From an uncultured Opitutia bacterium (GTDB taxonomy: Bacteria; Verrucomicrobiota; Verrucomicrobiia; Opitutales; Opitutaceae), in assembly GCA_903902745.1 (NCBI GenBank), contig CAIUWA010000013.1:45873-109872 (forward strand): 64,000 bases of DNA. The letters run 5' to 3'. The translations under genes and the position numbers were made by a program. The notes beneath the pieces were generated by a model. The model worked only from the letters and a program-made list of their open reading frames with translations, did no database searches and was not told where the DNA came from. The stretch's first letter is position 1. Each line of letters begins with the position of its first letter. Shown here piece by piece: positions 8,232 to 16,017 of the stretch.

Positions 8232-10244
8232 ATGACGTCACTCCAAATCAACCCATGCCCGGTTGCTGAGCCCCTCCTGCATCCCCGTAGCAAACGAGGT
8301 AACGAGGCTGTCCTCCCAGCCCCAGCCTCCTTACGTCAGCTGCTACGCCGGACGGCGTGCAGGCTCGCGACGGTTCTGATTCTGGCGGCTGCTCCCTCCC
8401 ACGCACCCGCGCAATCCACGGCCACGCCCCCGGCTTTACCGGGCAACGTCAGCCACCTCACTCACGCAGAGGCCCAATCGCGCCTCGAAAAGCTGCGCTC
8501 CGAGATCGCCCACCACGACGCACTCTACTTCAAAAACTCCGCCCCGGAAATCAGTGATTTTGCCTATGATCAGCTCAAGCGCGAGTTGGCAGCATTGGAG
8601 CAGGCGTTTCCGGATCTTGTAGGCGGACCATCGACCTCCGACAGCCTGGGCGATGACCGCACGGGGCTTTTCCCTGTCTACCGTCACCGCGAGCGGATGC
8701 TGGGTCTCGATAAAACCTATGCCGAGGCCGACGTCCGCGCGTTTCATGCCCGGCTCGTCAAACGGCTGGGCCGCGACGATTTGCTTTTTGTGGTCGAGCC
8801 CAAGGTGGACGGGCTTGCGGTCAGTATCACCTATGAAAAGGGGAAATTGGTCCGCGCCGTCACCCGGGGCAACGGACTCGAAGGCGATGACATCACGACC
8901 AACGCCCTCCGGCTCCGCAATCTGCCGCAGCAGTTGCAGTCGGATCCGTCCCTTCCGCCGCCTGACTCGATTGAACTGCGGGGGGAGATTTACGTGCCGC
9001 TCGCTGAATTCCGGCGGGTAAATGACGAGCGCGAGGCGGCCGGTGAAACTCCTTTCGCCAATCCCCGCAACCTTGCGGCGGGTACGATCCGGCAGACCAA
9101 TCCGGCGGAGATCGTCGAACGGGGGCTTGAGGTTATTTTCTATGGATCCGCGGCGTGTGAACCGGCATCAGCCGCACCGGCCACGCAGCGTGAGCTGCAC
9201 CAGAGGATGCGTGTGTGGGGCCTGCCGGTTTTTGAAAAATATTGGACGGCCCGGAGTGCAGCGGAAATGTGGACCGCGGTGCAGGCGGTCGGCCGCGAGC
9301 GGGCGCGCCTCGCCTTCCCGACGGACGGTGCCGTGGTGAAGCTCGACCCGGTGGCGCTGCAGCGCGAACTCGGTGCCAGTGAGACGACCCCGCGCTGGGC
9401 GGTGGCCTATAAGTTTGCGCCGGACCGTGCCGAGACGCAGCTGCGGGCCATCACCGTGCAGGTCGGCCGCACCGGCCTGCTCACGCCGGTGGCGGAACTC
9501 GCGCCCGTGACCCTGGCCGGCACGACCATCGCGCGTGCCACGCTGCACAATGCGGCGGACATCGCTCGTCACGATTTTCGCGTGGGTGATTATGTCTATG
9601 TCGAGAAGGCGGGGGAGATCATCCCGGCCATCGTGGGCGTGAACCTCACGCGACGGACCTCCGCCATTCAGCCGTACGTTTTCCCTTCGGCCTGTCCGGT
9701 CTGTGGTACGGCCATCGTCCCGGATGGCGATGTGATCGCGCATCACTGTCCGAATGCTGGGTGCCCTGCCCAGGTGCGCGGGCGCCTGGAGCATTTCGCC
9801 TCGAAATCATGCGTGGATATCGCCGGGTTTGGCCCGGCGTTGATCGATGCGCTGGTGACCAAGGGGAGAGTGAGGACGATTGCGGACATTTATCGTTTGC
9901 ACGCGGATGATCTCGTCTCGTCGGGCCGGACGGCTGGCAACTCTACGGACCGCCTGCTGGAGGCGATCGCGGCCAGCAAGCGCGCCGAGCTGTGGCGTTT
10001 CATCAACGGGCTCGGCATCCCGCGAGTAGGCGAGGCGTCGGCGAAGGTACTCGCCCGCCGCTTCGGCAGCCTCGCCGCGCTGGCCGCGGCCCAGCCCGGC
10101 AACCTTGTCGCCGGCGGCGAGAGCGTGATCCCCGGCTTCGGCGCGGCGACAGCCCTCTCCGTCCGTGACTGCCTCGCCGAGCCGAGAAACCGTGCCCTCC
10201 TCGCGGAGCTGCAAGCGGCTGAAGTGAACCCGGTCGAGAAATAA
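8232..10244 (+). CDS. NAD-dependent DNA ligase lacking BRCT, with export-like N-terminus
   Basis: 670 residues from ATG 8232 (AGGGAG 12 bases upstream; ATG 8202 also possible). It joins DNA nicks using NAD. The adenylation domain has the nucleophile K191 in VEPKVDG; conserved RGNGLEGDDIT and GEIYVP follow. A four-Cys zinc finger is intact (C488, C491, C506, C511), then helix-hairpin-helix segments. The frame stops just where a BRCT domain would begin, and a family-A repeat follows. About 40 residues into the protein is a hydrophobic LATVLILAAAPSHAPAQ, like a signal-peptide core and cleavage site; E. coli LigB, which also lacks BRCT, likewise starts with a signal-like segment. The first ~38 codons overlap a palindromic repeat (8286-8347), making the start uncertain. 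A housekeeping LigA is presumably encoded elsewhere. Confidence 0.85.
   Translation: MTSLQINPCPVAEPLLHPRSKRGNEAVLPAPASLRQLLRRTACRLATVLILAAAPSHAPAQSTATPPALPGNVSHLTHAEAQSRLEKLRSEIAHHDALYFKNSAPEISDFAYDQLKRELAALEQAFPDLVGGPSTSDSLGDDRTGLFPVYRHRERMLGLDKTYAEADVRAFHARLVKRLGRDDLLFVVEPKVDGLAVSITYEKGKLVRAVTRGNGLEGDDITTNALRLRNLPQQLQSDPSLPPPDSIELRGEIYVPLAEFRRVNDEREAAGETPFANPRNLAAGTIRQTNPAEIVERGLEVIFYGSAACEPASAAPATQRELHQRMRVWGLPVFEKYWTARSAAEMWTAVQAVGRERARLAFPTDGAVVKLDPVALQRELGASETTPRWAVAYKFAPDRAETQLRAITVQVGRTGLLTPVAELAPVTLAGTTIARATLHNAADIARHDFRVGDYVYVEKAGEIIPAIVGVNLTRRTSAIQPYVFPSACPVCGTAIVPDGDVIAHHCPNAGCPAQVRGRLEHFASKSCVDIAGFGPALIDALVTKGRVRTIADIYRLHADDLVSSGRTAGNSTDRLLEAIAASKRAELWRFINGLGIPRVGEASAKVLARRFGSLAALAAAQPGNLVAGGESVIPGFGAATALSVRDCLAEPRNRALLAELQAAEVNPVEK
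8286..8347. repeat. Family-G palindrome inside the start of the ligase frame
   Basis: Arms 8286-8310 and 8323-8347 are imperfect inverted repeats of 25 bases (CGTAGCA at the outside, GAGGCTG at the inside). A second copy lies between genes at 34996-35065 with the shared words GGTAACGAGGC and AGCCTCCT. Here the element lies within the annotated coding frame of the ligase, upstream of the hydrophobic segment. Confidence 0.7.
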
Positions 10245-10249
10245 GGCGG

Positions 10250-10342
10250 TATTCGCGCAGAGGCGCAGAGCCGCGAAGCAATCCCCCCGATCCTTTGCGT
10301 CCCTGCGCCTCCTTGTCCGCCATAGCTTCAGCGACGGCGGAT
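10250..10342. repeat. Family-A palindrome joined to family-K word
   Basis: The left arm begins TTCGCGCAGAGGCGCAG at 10252 and pairs with TTTGCGTCCCTGCGCCTCC at 10293-10311. It runs directly into TCCGCCATAGCTTCAGCGAC (family K, also at 7957). It begins five bases after the ligase stop codon. Confidence 0.75.
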
Positions 10343-10404
10343 GTGTGAAGCCGTATTTTCTTTGTTCGGTTTTGGGATCGGTGCCGGTATTAAGGTGAAA
10401 GACC

Positions 10405-11724
10405 ATGATCGAGGACGCCGAACTGCTCCGCCGTTATGCCGCCGAACGCTCCGAGGCGGCGTTTGCCGAATTGGTCCAGCGGCATCTCGGCCTGGTGTAT
10501 TCCGTGGCGCTGCGGCAGGTGGAGCGCGATGCGCACCTGGCGGAGGATGTAGCGCAGAAGGTTTTCAGTGACCTTGCGCGCAAGGCCGCGCCGCTCTCGC
10601 GGCATCCGGTACTCACCGGCTGGCTGTACCGCAGCACACAGTTTACCGCGATCGACGTGATGCGGTCCGAGCGCCGGCGGCGAGCCCGCGAACAGGAGGC
10701 CCAAACCATGCATGAACTCACGACCGGCTCCGGCCCCGCAATGGACGGCGAAAAACTCCGCCCCGTGCTCGACCAGGTGATGGGCGAGCTGAACGACCGC
10801 GACCGCGACGCCGTCATGCTCCGTTTCTTCGAGGGCCGGCCGTTTGCCGAGGTGGGAGCGAAACTTCAGATCACCGAAGATGCCGCCAGGATGCGGGTTG
10901 AAAGAACCCTCGATAAAATGCGCACACTGCTCGGCCGCCGCGGGGTGACCTCGACAACCGCGGCGCTGGCTGCGGCACTCGCGAATCAGGCGGGTGTGGC
11001 GGCCCCGGCCGGGCTTGCTGCCATGGTGACCGGAGCGGCCGTGACGGGGGCCAAAGCCGGCGGGGGCCTGGGGATGATTTTTATGAGTATGACCAAACTA
11101 CAAGTTGGGATCGCCAGCGCGCTCGTCCTAGCGGGCGCAACGGGCATTGTGATGCAAGCAGAGACGAACAACGCGTTGCTGGGTGAAGTGTCCGAGCTCC
11201 GCCATGAGAATCAAAAAATGCCGGCTCTGGAGGCGGACAATCTCCGCCTGGCCAAGACCGCCGCCGAGGTCGCGGAGCTGCGCAAGGATGAGGGTGACGT
11301 GGCCCGATTGCGTGACGAGACGGCGCTTCTGCAAAGCCGGTTGCGAGCGATGGAGGCGGCCAGGATGGCCAGCGGCGGCGAGACCAAGGCCGGCCTTGCG
11401 GGCGTCACGATCTACGAAATTTCCAACCTCGACCGCATTCCGTCAGTGAAGTCGCAGGCCCGGCCGGTCTATCCGGTCGAGCTGAGAAAGGCGGGGGTGG
11501 CGGGTGATGTCCTCGTAGAGTTCATCGTCGACGCCAATGGCGATGTGCGGGACGCCCAAGTCCTCAAGGCCGAACCGCCGGATTTTGCCGAGTCGGCGGT
11601 CACGGCGGTAAGCCAGTGGAAATTCCAGCCGGGCGAAAAGGACGGACAGCCCGTTCATACCCGCATGCGAGTACCGATCAGGTTTACCGTGGATAATAAC
11701 GAAGCGAAGCGGAGCGATCACTAA
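10405..11724 (+). CDS. ECF sigma factor fused to membrane anchor, coiled coil and TonB C-terminal domain
   Basis: 439 residues, ATG 10405 with AAGGTG 7 bases upstream. Residues about 10-95 are sigma-70 region 2 (AFAELVQRHLGLVYSVALRQ, DVAQKVFSDLARKA, TGWLYRSTQFTAIDVMR). About 125-180 are region 4 (LNDRDRDAVMLRFFEGRPFA, DAARMRVERTLDKMR). An Ala/Gly-rich linker leads to one membrane segment at about 233-253, a heptad-rich coiled coil at about 258-318, and a TonB_C fold at about 340-430 (ARPVYPVELRKAGVAGDVLV, AVSQWKFQPG, RMRVPIRF). The expected topology puts sigma in the cytoplasm and TonB_C in the periplasm. The membrane segment has no His, unlike the ExbB-contacting helix of TonB, so a sensory rather than energising role is more likely. 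A similar membrane coiled-coil gene follows by 6 bases. Confidence 0.85.
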   Translation: MIEDAELLRRYAAERSEAAFAELVQRHLGLVYSVALRQVERDAHLAEDVAQKVFSDLARKAAPLSRHPVLTGWLYRSTQFTAIDVMRSERRRRAREQEAQTMHELTTGSGPAMDGEKLRPVLDQVMGELNDRDRDAVMLRFFEGRPFAEVGAKLQITEDAARMRVERTLDKMRTLLGRRGVTSTTAALAAALANQAGVAAPAGLAAMVTGAAVTGAKAGGGLGMIFMSMTKLQVGIASALVLAGATGIVMQAETNNALLGEVSELRHENQKMPALEADNLRLAKTAAEVAELRKDEGDVARLRDETALLQSRLRAMEAARMASGGETKAGLAGVTIYEISNLDRIPSVKSQARPVYPVELRKAGVAGDVLVEFIVDANGDVRDAQVLKAEPPDFAESAVTAVSQWKFQPGEKDGQPVHTRMRVPIRFTVDNNEAKRSDH

Positions 11725-11730
11725 ACCCGC

Positions 11731-12456
11731 ATGGACATGCGCCGTAGTACCCTGCCGACGATGGTGATCACGATGCTGGTGATTGCCGGCGGCATGGTCT
11801 TGGCGTGGCAGTACCAAACGGCGTGCCAGTTGCGCGATGAAATCGGGCTGTTGCGCGGGCAGAACCGCCGACTTCGCCAACTGGAGGACGAACACCGGCG
11901 TTTGTCGGCGGCGGAGGTGGCGACCGGCGAATTGCAGGCCCTGCGTGACGATCATGCCGCGGCCGTCCGACTGCGGGGAGAGGTTGAGGCGTTCAAGGCC
12001 CGCGTGGAGGAAATGACCCCGATGGTGGTTTCGCCGCAACCTGTCGCGCTATTGACGCTCGGCACCTGGAAGAATGCCGGGCGGGCCACACCCGTGGCGG
12101 CGGTCGAAACCCTGCTGTGGGCCGTGGCGGGTGGCGACACTGACACCATGGCGGGAGGGATCGTCCTCGATCCCGCGGCGCGGACGAAAGCCGAGGCGCA
12201 GCTCGCACAGTTGCCCGAGGCCATGCGCCGGGAATATGGCACGGCGGAAAAATTCGCGGCCTTGCTGCTCGCGAGGAGTGCCGCGCCGATCAAGGAAGTG
12301 GAAGTGATTTCGCAGACCCCGGTCGATGCGGACACCACGGCCTTGCAGGTGCGTATGAAGGACGGAGAAGGCAAAACCAAGGAGACCGTCTTCATGTTTC
12401 AAAAGAGTACATTCGGTTGGCAGTTGAAAGTCCCCGCGAACGGATTGAACAAATAG
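11731..12456 (+). CDS. Membrane-anchored coiled-coil protein, unknown function
   Basis: 241 residues (ATG 11731; ATG 11737 also possible). One membrane helix at about 9-26, then a coiled coil about 30-95 (LRDEIGLLRGQNRRLRQLED, DEHRRLSAAEV), then a globular domain about 110-238 with an Ala-rich region (AAVETLLWAVAGGDTDTMAG) and a closing beta portion (VDADTTALQVRMKDGEGKT, FMFQKSTFGWQLKV). No family is recognised. It starts 6 bases after the sigma-TonB gene and repeats its order of membrane helix then periplasmic coiled coil, so the two may pair through the coiled coils; this is inference. A short hairpin (CACCCC-CGGA-GGGGTG, 12514-12529) followed by a weak T-tract may end the operon. Confidence 0.7.
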   Translation: MDMRRSTLPTMVITMLVIAGGMVLAWQYQTACQLRDEIGLLRGQNRRLRQLEDEHRRLSAAEVATGELQALRDDHAAAVRLRGEVEAFKARVEEMTPMVVSPQPVALLTLGTWKNAGRATPVAAVETLLWAVAGGDTDTMAGGIVLDPAARTKAEAQLAQLPEAMRREYGTAEKFAALLLARSAAPIKEVEVISQTPVDADTTALQVRMKDGEGKTKETVFMFQKSTFGWQLKVPANGLNK

Positions 12457-12600
12457 TCCCGGGCCGCCTGAAATTGGCGCAACCCATCGGGCAAATTGTC
12501 AGCTATTAGTTGACACCCCCGGAGGGGTGGGTGGTTCTTTTGTCGTTACTGGCGAGGGACCCCTCATCATGATCCGAGAGCCCCGGCTGCTTCCGCCCCA

Positions 12601-13584
12601 ATGAAAACCCGCTGCTTCTGGCTCACCGGCCTGCTCTTGCTTCCAGTGGTCTTTGCCGCGGACCAGCCGGTCTCGACAGCGGCGCCGAAAAAGCCCGTGA
12701 AGCAGGGCGGCGATTTCGTTTTTTCGCTCCTACCCAAGGCGTTCTCGAAAAATCCGTTTGTGAATATGAGCGTGTTCACCGAGATGACCGAGGAGGGCAA
12801 AAAACTTCCGCCGCCTACGCCGGACAGCCCGGCGTACTACATTGCGCAGTCGGCCGGCTTTCATGCCTTCGGGCCGCCGGTCGCCAGACTGACGCCGCCG
12901 ACGCAGGAGAGCATCGAGCGGGTGCTGCGCACCACCCTGGACGGCGAAGGCTACCAGGTGGAGGCGCCGCCGGAGCACGCGGCGACCCTGGTCGTCATTT
13001 ATAGCTGGGGCCTGCACAGCAAGGTTGAGCCGCTTGGTGACGAGGAGAATGGCGAGTCCACTTACAACGCCAATGCGGGGATCAAGAACCTGTATGAGCG
13101 GGCGGCCCTGATCGGCGGCGAAAAATACGCCCAGAAACTGGTGGAGGCGAATATGACGGCGATCACGCAGTCCGCCGACCTCGACGATGCCCTGGCGAAC
13201 AGCGGCCGGGTCGGCAGCCCGATTCTCACGCCCGAAGCCATGGCGTTTTTCAAGAAAATGAACCCGGTGCAGCAGCTGTACGACAGCAGCCCCAATATGG
13301 CCGAGCTCATGGAGCAGACCAACGAGGACGTCTATTTCGTCGTGGCTTCGGCCTATGATTACCAGGCGATGGGAAAAAACCGGCGAATCCTGCTCTGGCG
13401 TACGAAGATGACGGTGGACACCAAGGGAGTCTCCATGACCGACACGTTGCCCGCGGTGATCGTGGCCGCCGGGCCCTATTTTGGCCGTGAGACGGAGGAG
13501 GCCACGGTCCTGACCAAGCGGGTGGTGCGGCAGGGGAAGGTCGACGTGGGCACGCCGACGGTGGTGGAGCCGGTGAAGAAATAG
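12601..13584 (+). CDS. Secreted protein of unknown family, paralogue of the one at 59029
   Basis: 327 residues with a Sec signal peptide (cleavage near VVFAAD, residue 20). No known domain is recognised. The middle has a hydrophobic strand LVVIYSWG; the C-terminal part has DVYFVVASAYDYQAMGKNRR, ILLWRTKMTVD and DVGTPTVVEP. The protein encoded at 59029-60003 has matching segments in the same order (LLIIVEWG, RYFVALNAYDCQEFLKTNKF, ELVWSMRLSM, EIGTPIVIQM), so the two form one small paralogous family. It stands alone between the sigma-TonB operon and a repeat-filled gap, and is probably periplasmic or surface-located. Confidence 0.75.
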   Translation: MKTRCFWLTGLLLLPVVFAADQPVSTAAPKKPVKQGGDFVFSLLPKAFSKNPFVNMSVFTEMTEEGKKLPPPTPDSPAYYIAQSAGFHAFGPPVARLTPPTQESIERVLRTTLDGEGYQVEAPPEHAATLVVIYSWGLHSKVEPLGDEENGESTYNANAGIKNLYERAALIGGEKYAQKLVEANMTAITQSADLDDALANSGRVGSPILTPEAMAFFKKMNPVQQLYDSSPNMAELMEQTNEDVYFVVASAYDYQAMGKNRRILLWRTKMTVDTKGVSMTDTLPAVIVAAGPYFGRETEEATVLTKRVVRQGKVDVGTPTVVEPVKK

Positions 13585-13885
13585 AACTCAGCCGGACTCA
13601 TGCAGTAGGAAACCGCGGATGCCGCGGATGGACGCGGATAAACCAGAGCCAAAATCATGGATTGATCATGCCGCTGCCATCACTCACCGGATCGTGTGCC
13701 CCCGGGGTAGTCGAATTTTAATCCTAACTGCCTTATCCGTGCTCATCCGTGCAATTCGCGGAAAATCCGACTGAATTGCTCCGGCTCAGTGGGTGGAGCG
13801 CGTTGACCCCAACGCGCTGTGAGCCGTCATCCGCGTTTGAGCGTCGACGGGGCCGAACAACGCGTTGGGGTCAACGCGTTCCACC
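13585..13885. repeat. Convergent-gene spacer with family-C and family-H palindromes
   Basis: Family C: CCGCGGATGCCGCGGATGGA from 13613 pairs distantly with the ATCCGTGCTCATCCGTGCAA word at 13737-13756. Family H: arms 13792-13816 and 13861-13885 are inverted with one mismatch in 25 (core GCGTTGACCCCAACGCG); a single H arm recurs at 36702-36728. The opening word CGGACTCATGCAG (about 13594) also recurs near 34970 and 62344. No gene is visible. Confidence 0.8.
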
Positions 13886-13923
13886 AAAACAAAAACGCGC
13901 GCTTCCCGGAGGAAAGCGCGCGT
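13886..13923 (-). terminator. Intrinsic terminator of the sugar ABC operon
   Basis: Read on the minus strand, ACGCGCGCTT (13923-13914) pairs with AAGCGCGCGT (13904-13895) around a GC-rich loop, and the + strand A-run 13886-13895 gives TTTTTGTTTT after the stem. It lies 23 bases beyond the stop of the binding-protein gene. Confidence 0.88.
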
Positions 13924-13946
13924 GGTGGGAAAACGTTTTGTCCGCC

Positions 13947-14942
13947 TCAGAAGTCGAACTGGTCGATGTTGCCCTTGTTGAAGATGTAGGGCTTCCCGAG
14001 GAGGATGTTGTCACCCTTGATTTCGAAGGTGCCGAGCGTGCCGGCCTTGAAGCTCGCGGCGCCGGGCTTGAGCTCGTTCTTCGCGACGGAGACGCCGGCG
14101 TAGATGCTGAGGTAGCCGAGATCCATCGTGTTCCAGAGGATGACGCTGTCGGTCACGCCATCATGGACGTAGCGCTTGTTCTCGTTGGGCAGGCCCAGGC
14201 CGATGACCTTCACCTTGCCGGTCTTGCCGGCCTGCTTCACAGCCTCGGCCGCACCGGGGACGCCGGGCGAGCAGATGGCCATGATGAGCTTCAGGTTCGG
14301 GTTGGCGCTCATCATCGCCGTGGCCTCGGACTGGGCCTTGTCCTTCATGTCGTCGCACGGGCGGGTGATCGCGAGTTTCATTTTCGGATACTTTGCGGCG
14401 AGGCGGGCCTGAATGTGCTTCATCCACTCCTGTTGGTTGGAGGCGGTCAGGCTGGCCGTGATGATGGCGAATTCACCCTCGTTGTTCATCAGGCGGGCGG
14501 CCTCGTCCATGAGCGAGTAGCCAATGCCCTCGGGCGTGGCCTGGTTGACGAAATACGAGCGGGAATCAGGCAGCGCGTCGGCGTCGTAGGTGACGACCTT
14601 GATGCCCTGCTTCTGGGCCTTGCGGAGGGCGGTGGAGATGCCCTCCTTGTTTTCACAGGCGGCGACGATCACGTCGACGCCGAGGGTGATCCAGTTCTCG
14701 ACGATTTCGTTCTGCTTGGCGGCGTTGGAGTCGGTCGGGCCGTCGAACAACAGCTCGACGCCGAGCTCCTTGGCGGCCTTTTCGGCGCCGGCCTTGCAGG
14801 AGATGAAGTAAGCGTTGCCCTTGGCCTTGGGCAACATGGCGACCACGAGCTTCTGGTTCGCGGCCGCGGCGGAGGCGACGGGCGCCAAGGAGGTCAGTAA
14901 CAGGCCGAGTGCGAGGAGCAGACGGAGGGGGAGGGATTTCAT
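13947..14942 (-). CDS. rhaS: Periplasmic sugar-binding protein, RhaS/LsrB type
   Basis: 331 residues; signal peptide about 1-26 (LLLALGLLLTSLAPVASAAA). The Peripla_BP_4 fold is clear: VVAMLPKAKGNAYFISCKAG, LLFDGPTDSNAAKQ, LGVDVIVAACENKEGISTAL, KVVTYDADALPDSRSYFVNQ. This wording fits the rhamnose-binding RhaS and AI-2-binding LsrB subfamily. It delivers sugar to the two permeases encoded upstream. Order on the minus strand is ATPase, permease, permease, binding protein, and its ATG overlaps the previous stop codon by 4 bases. Rhamnose is favoured over AI-2 because a rhamnonate-dehydratase-like gene is at 25583 and no lsr phosphorylation genes are present. Confidence 0.82.
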   Translation of the reverse strand: MKSLPLRLLLALGLLLTSLAPVASAAAANQKLVVAMLPKAKGNAYFISCKAGAEKAAKELGVELLFDGPTDSNAAKQNEIVENWITLGVDVIVAACENKEGISTALRKAQKQGIKVVTYDADALPDSRSYFVNQATPEGIGYSLMDEAARLMNNEGEFAIITASLTASNQQEWMKHIQARLAAKYPKMKLAITRPCDDMKDKAQSEATAMMSANPNLKLIMAICSPGVPGAAEAVKQAGKTGKVKVIGLGLPNENKRYVHDGVTDSVILWNTMDLGYLSIYAGVSVAKNELKPGAASFKAGTLGTFEIKGDNILLGKPYIFNKGNIDQFDF

Positions 14943-16006
14943 GCAGCAGTTGGGGTTTGAGGTTGGGGACGGGCAGAGTGGCGCGAGGCCCGCCAGTTAG
15001 ACAAGTATTTTGGCAGAACGCTCCCGGCGAGGGCGAGGAGCAGCAGGACACCGGTGAGCATGCCGGAGAGTTCCTCGGCGCCGTTCATGCGCATGACCGC
15101 GGGCAGGCAGGCGAGACCGTTCTTCAGCACCGCGATGGCCGCGACTCCGAGCAGCGTGCCGGTGATGCTGCCGACGCCGCCGAAAATGCTGGTGCCGCCG
15201 AGCACGACGGCGGTGATGGCGAAGAGTTCATAGCCCGTGCCGGCGTCGGCCGTGGCCTGGCCGAGGCGCGCGGTATAAATGAGGCCCGCCAAGGCCGACA
15301 CGAAGCCAGCCATGACATAAACCATCGCGAGCCGGCGCCCCACGGGCAGACCGGCATAGCGCGAACCTTCGGGGGAAAATCCAATGGCGCGGAACGACCG
15401 GCCGAACGTCGTGCGGTGCACGAGCAGGCCCATCAGCACGGCGACGGCCAGGAAGATCCAGGCCTGCGTCGGCAGGCCGAGCCAGCGTTCCTGGCCGAGA
15501 AACAGGAACGAAGTGGGGAAGTCCGTGTACGTCACGGCGCCATGCGTGATGGCCTCGGCCAGTCCGCGATAAAGCGAATAGGTGCCGAGCGTGACGATGA
15601 GCGGCGGCAACCGCAGCCAGGTGATGAGCGTGGCGTTGAGACCGCCGCCCAGGGCACCGACAACCAGCGCACCGGCCGCCGCCATGGGAATGGACATCCC
15701 GAAGTCGTGCCAGAACATGCCGAAAAGGATCGCGCACAATCCGAGCAGCGAGCCGACCGAGAGATCGATGCCGGCCGTCAGGATGATGGGCGTCAGCGCG
15801 AGCGCGAGCAGGCCGATCTCGCAGGAGTGCCGCAGGATGTCGAACTGCCGGTCAATCGTACCGAAGCCAACGATGACGCCGCGGCGGTTGGTGGTGGTGC
15901 CGAACTGGTAGAAGAAAACCCATTCGGCCACGAGCACGAGGAACAGGATGCCCTCATGGCTGAACAACGCGGACTTCCAGGCGGGAGTGGAGGAGGGGGA
16001 GCGCAT
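14939..16006 (-). CDS. rhaQ: Sugar ABC transporter permease
   Basis: 355 residues from ATG at 16006. The reading frame is open further upstream, but that part lies inside the neighbouring permease gene. It is a BPD_transp_2/RbsC-type inner-membrane permease with about 8-10 helices and the family motif AGIDLSVGSLLGL, followed by VTLGTYSLYRGLAEA and GGTSIFGGVGSITGTLLGV. It forms the translocation channel with the permease encoded 11 bases upstream. Sugar specificity is inferred from context only. Confidence 0.85.
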   Translation of the reverse strand: MRSPSSTPAWKSALFSHEGILFLVLVAEWVFFYQFGTTTNRRGVIVGFGTIDRQFDILRHSCEIGLLALALTPIILTAGIDLSVGSLLGLCAILFGMFWHDFGMSIPMAAAGALVVGALGGGLNATLITWLRLPPLIVTLGTYSLYRGLAEAITHGAVTYTDFPTSFLFLGQERWLGLPTQAWIFLAVAVLMGLLVHRTTFGRSFRAIGFSPEGSRYAGLPVGRRLAMVYVMAGFVSALAGLIYTARLGQATADAGTGYELFAITAVVLGGTSIFGGVGSITGTLLGVAAIAVLKNGLACLPAVMRMNGAEELSGMLTGVLLLLALAGSVLPKYLSNWRASRHSARPQPQTPTAA

Positions 16007-16017
16007 GGCGGGGCGGG

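Noticed and set aside
10242..10404. Frameshifted BRCT domain after the ligase stop
   Set aside because: The bases after the stop are palindromic repeats in all frames; no BRCT wording is visible.
12510..12515. TTGACA as a promoter -35 box
   Set aside because: No acceptable -10 element 16-18 bases downstream.
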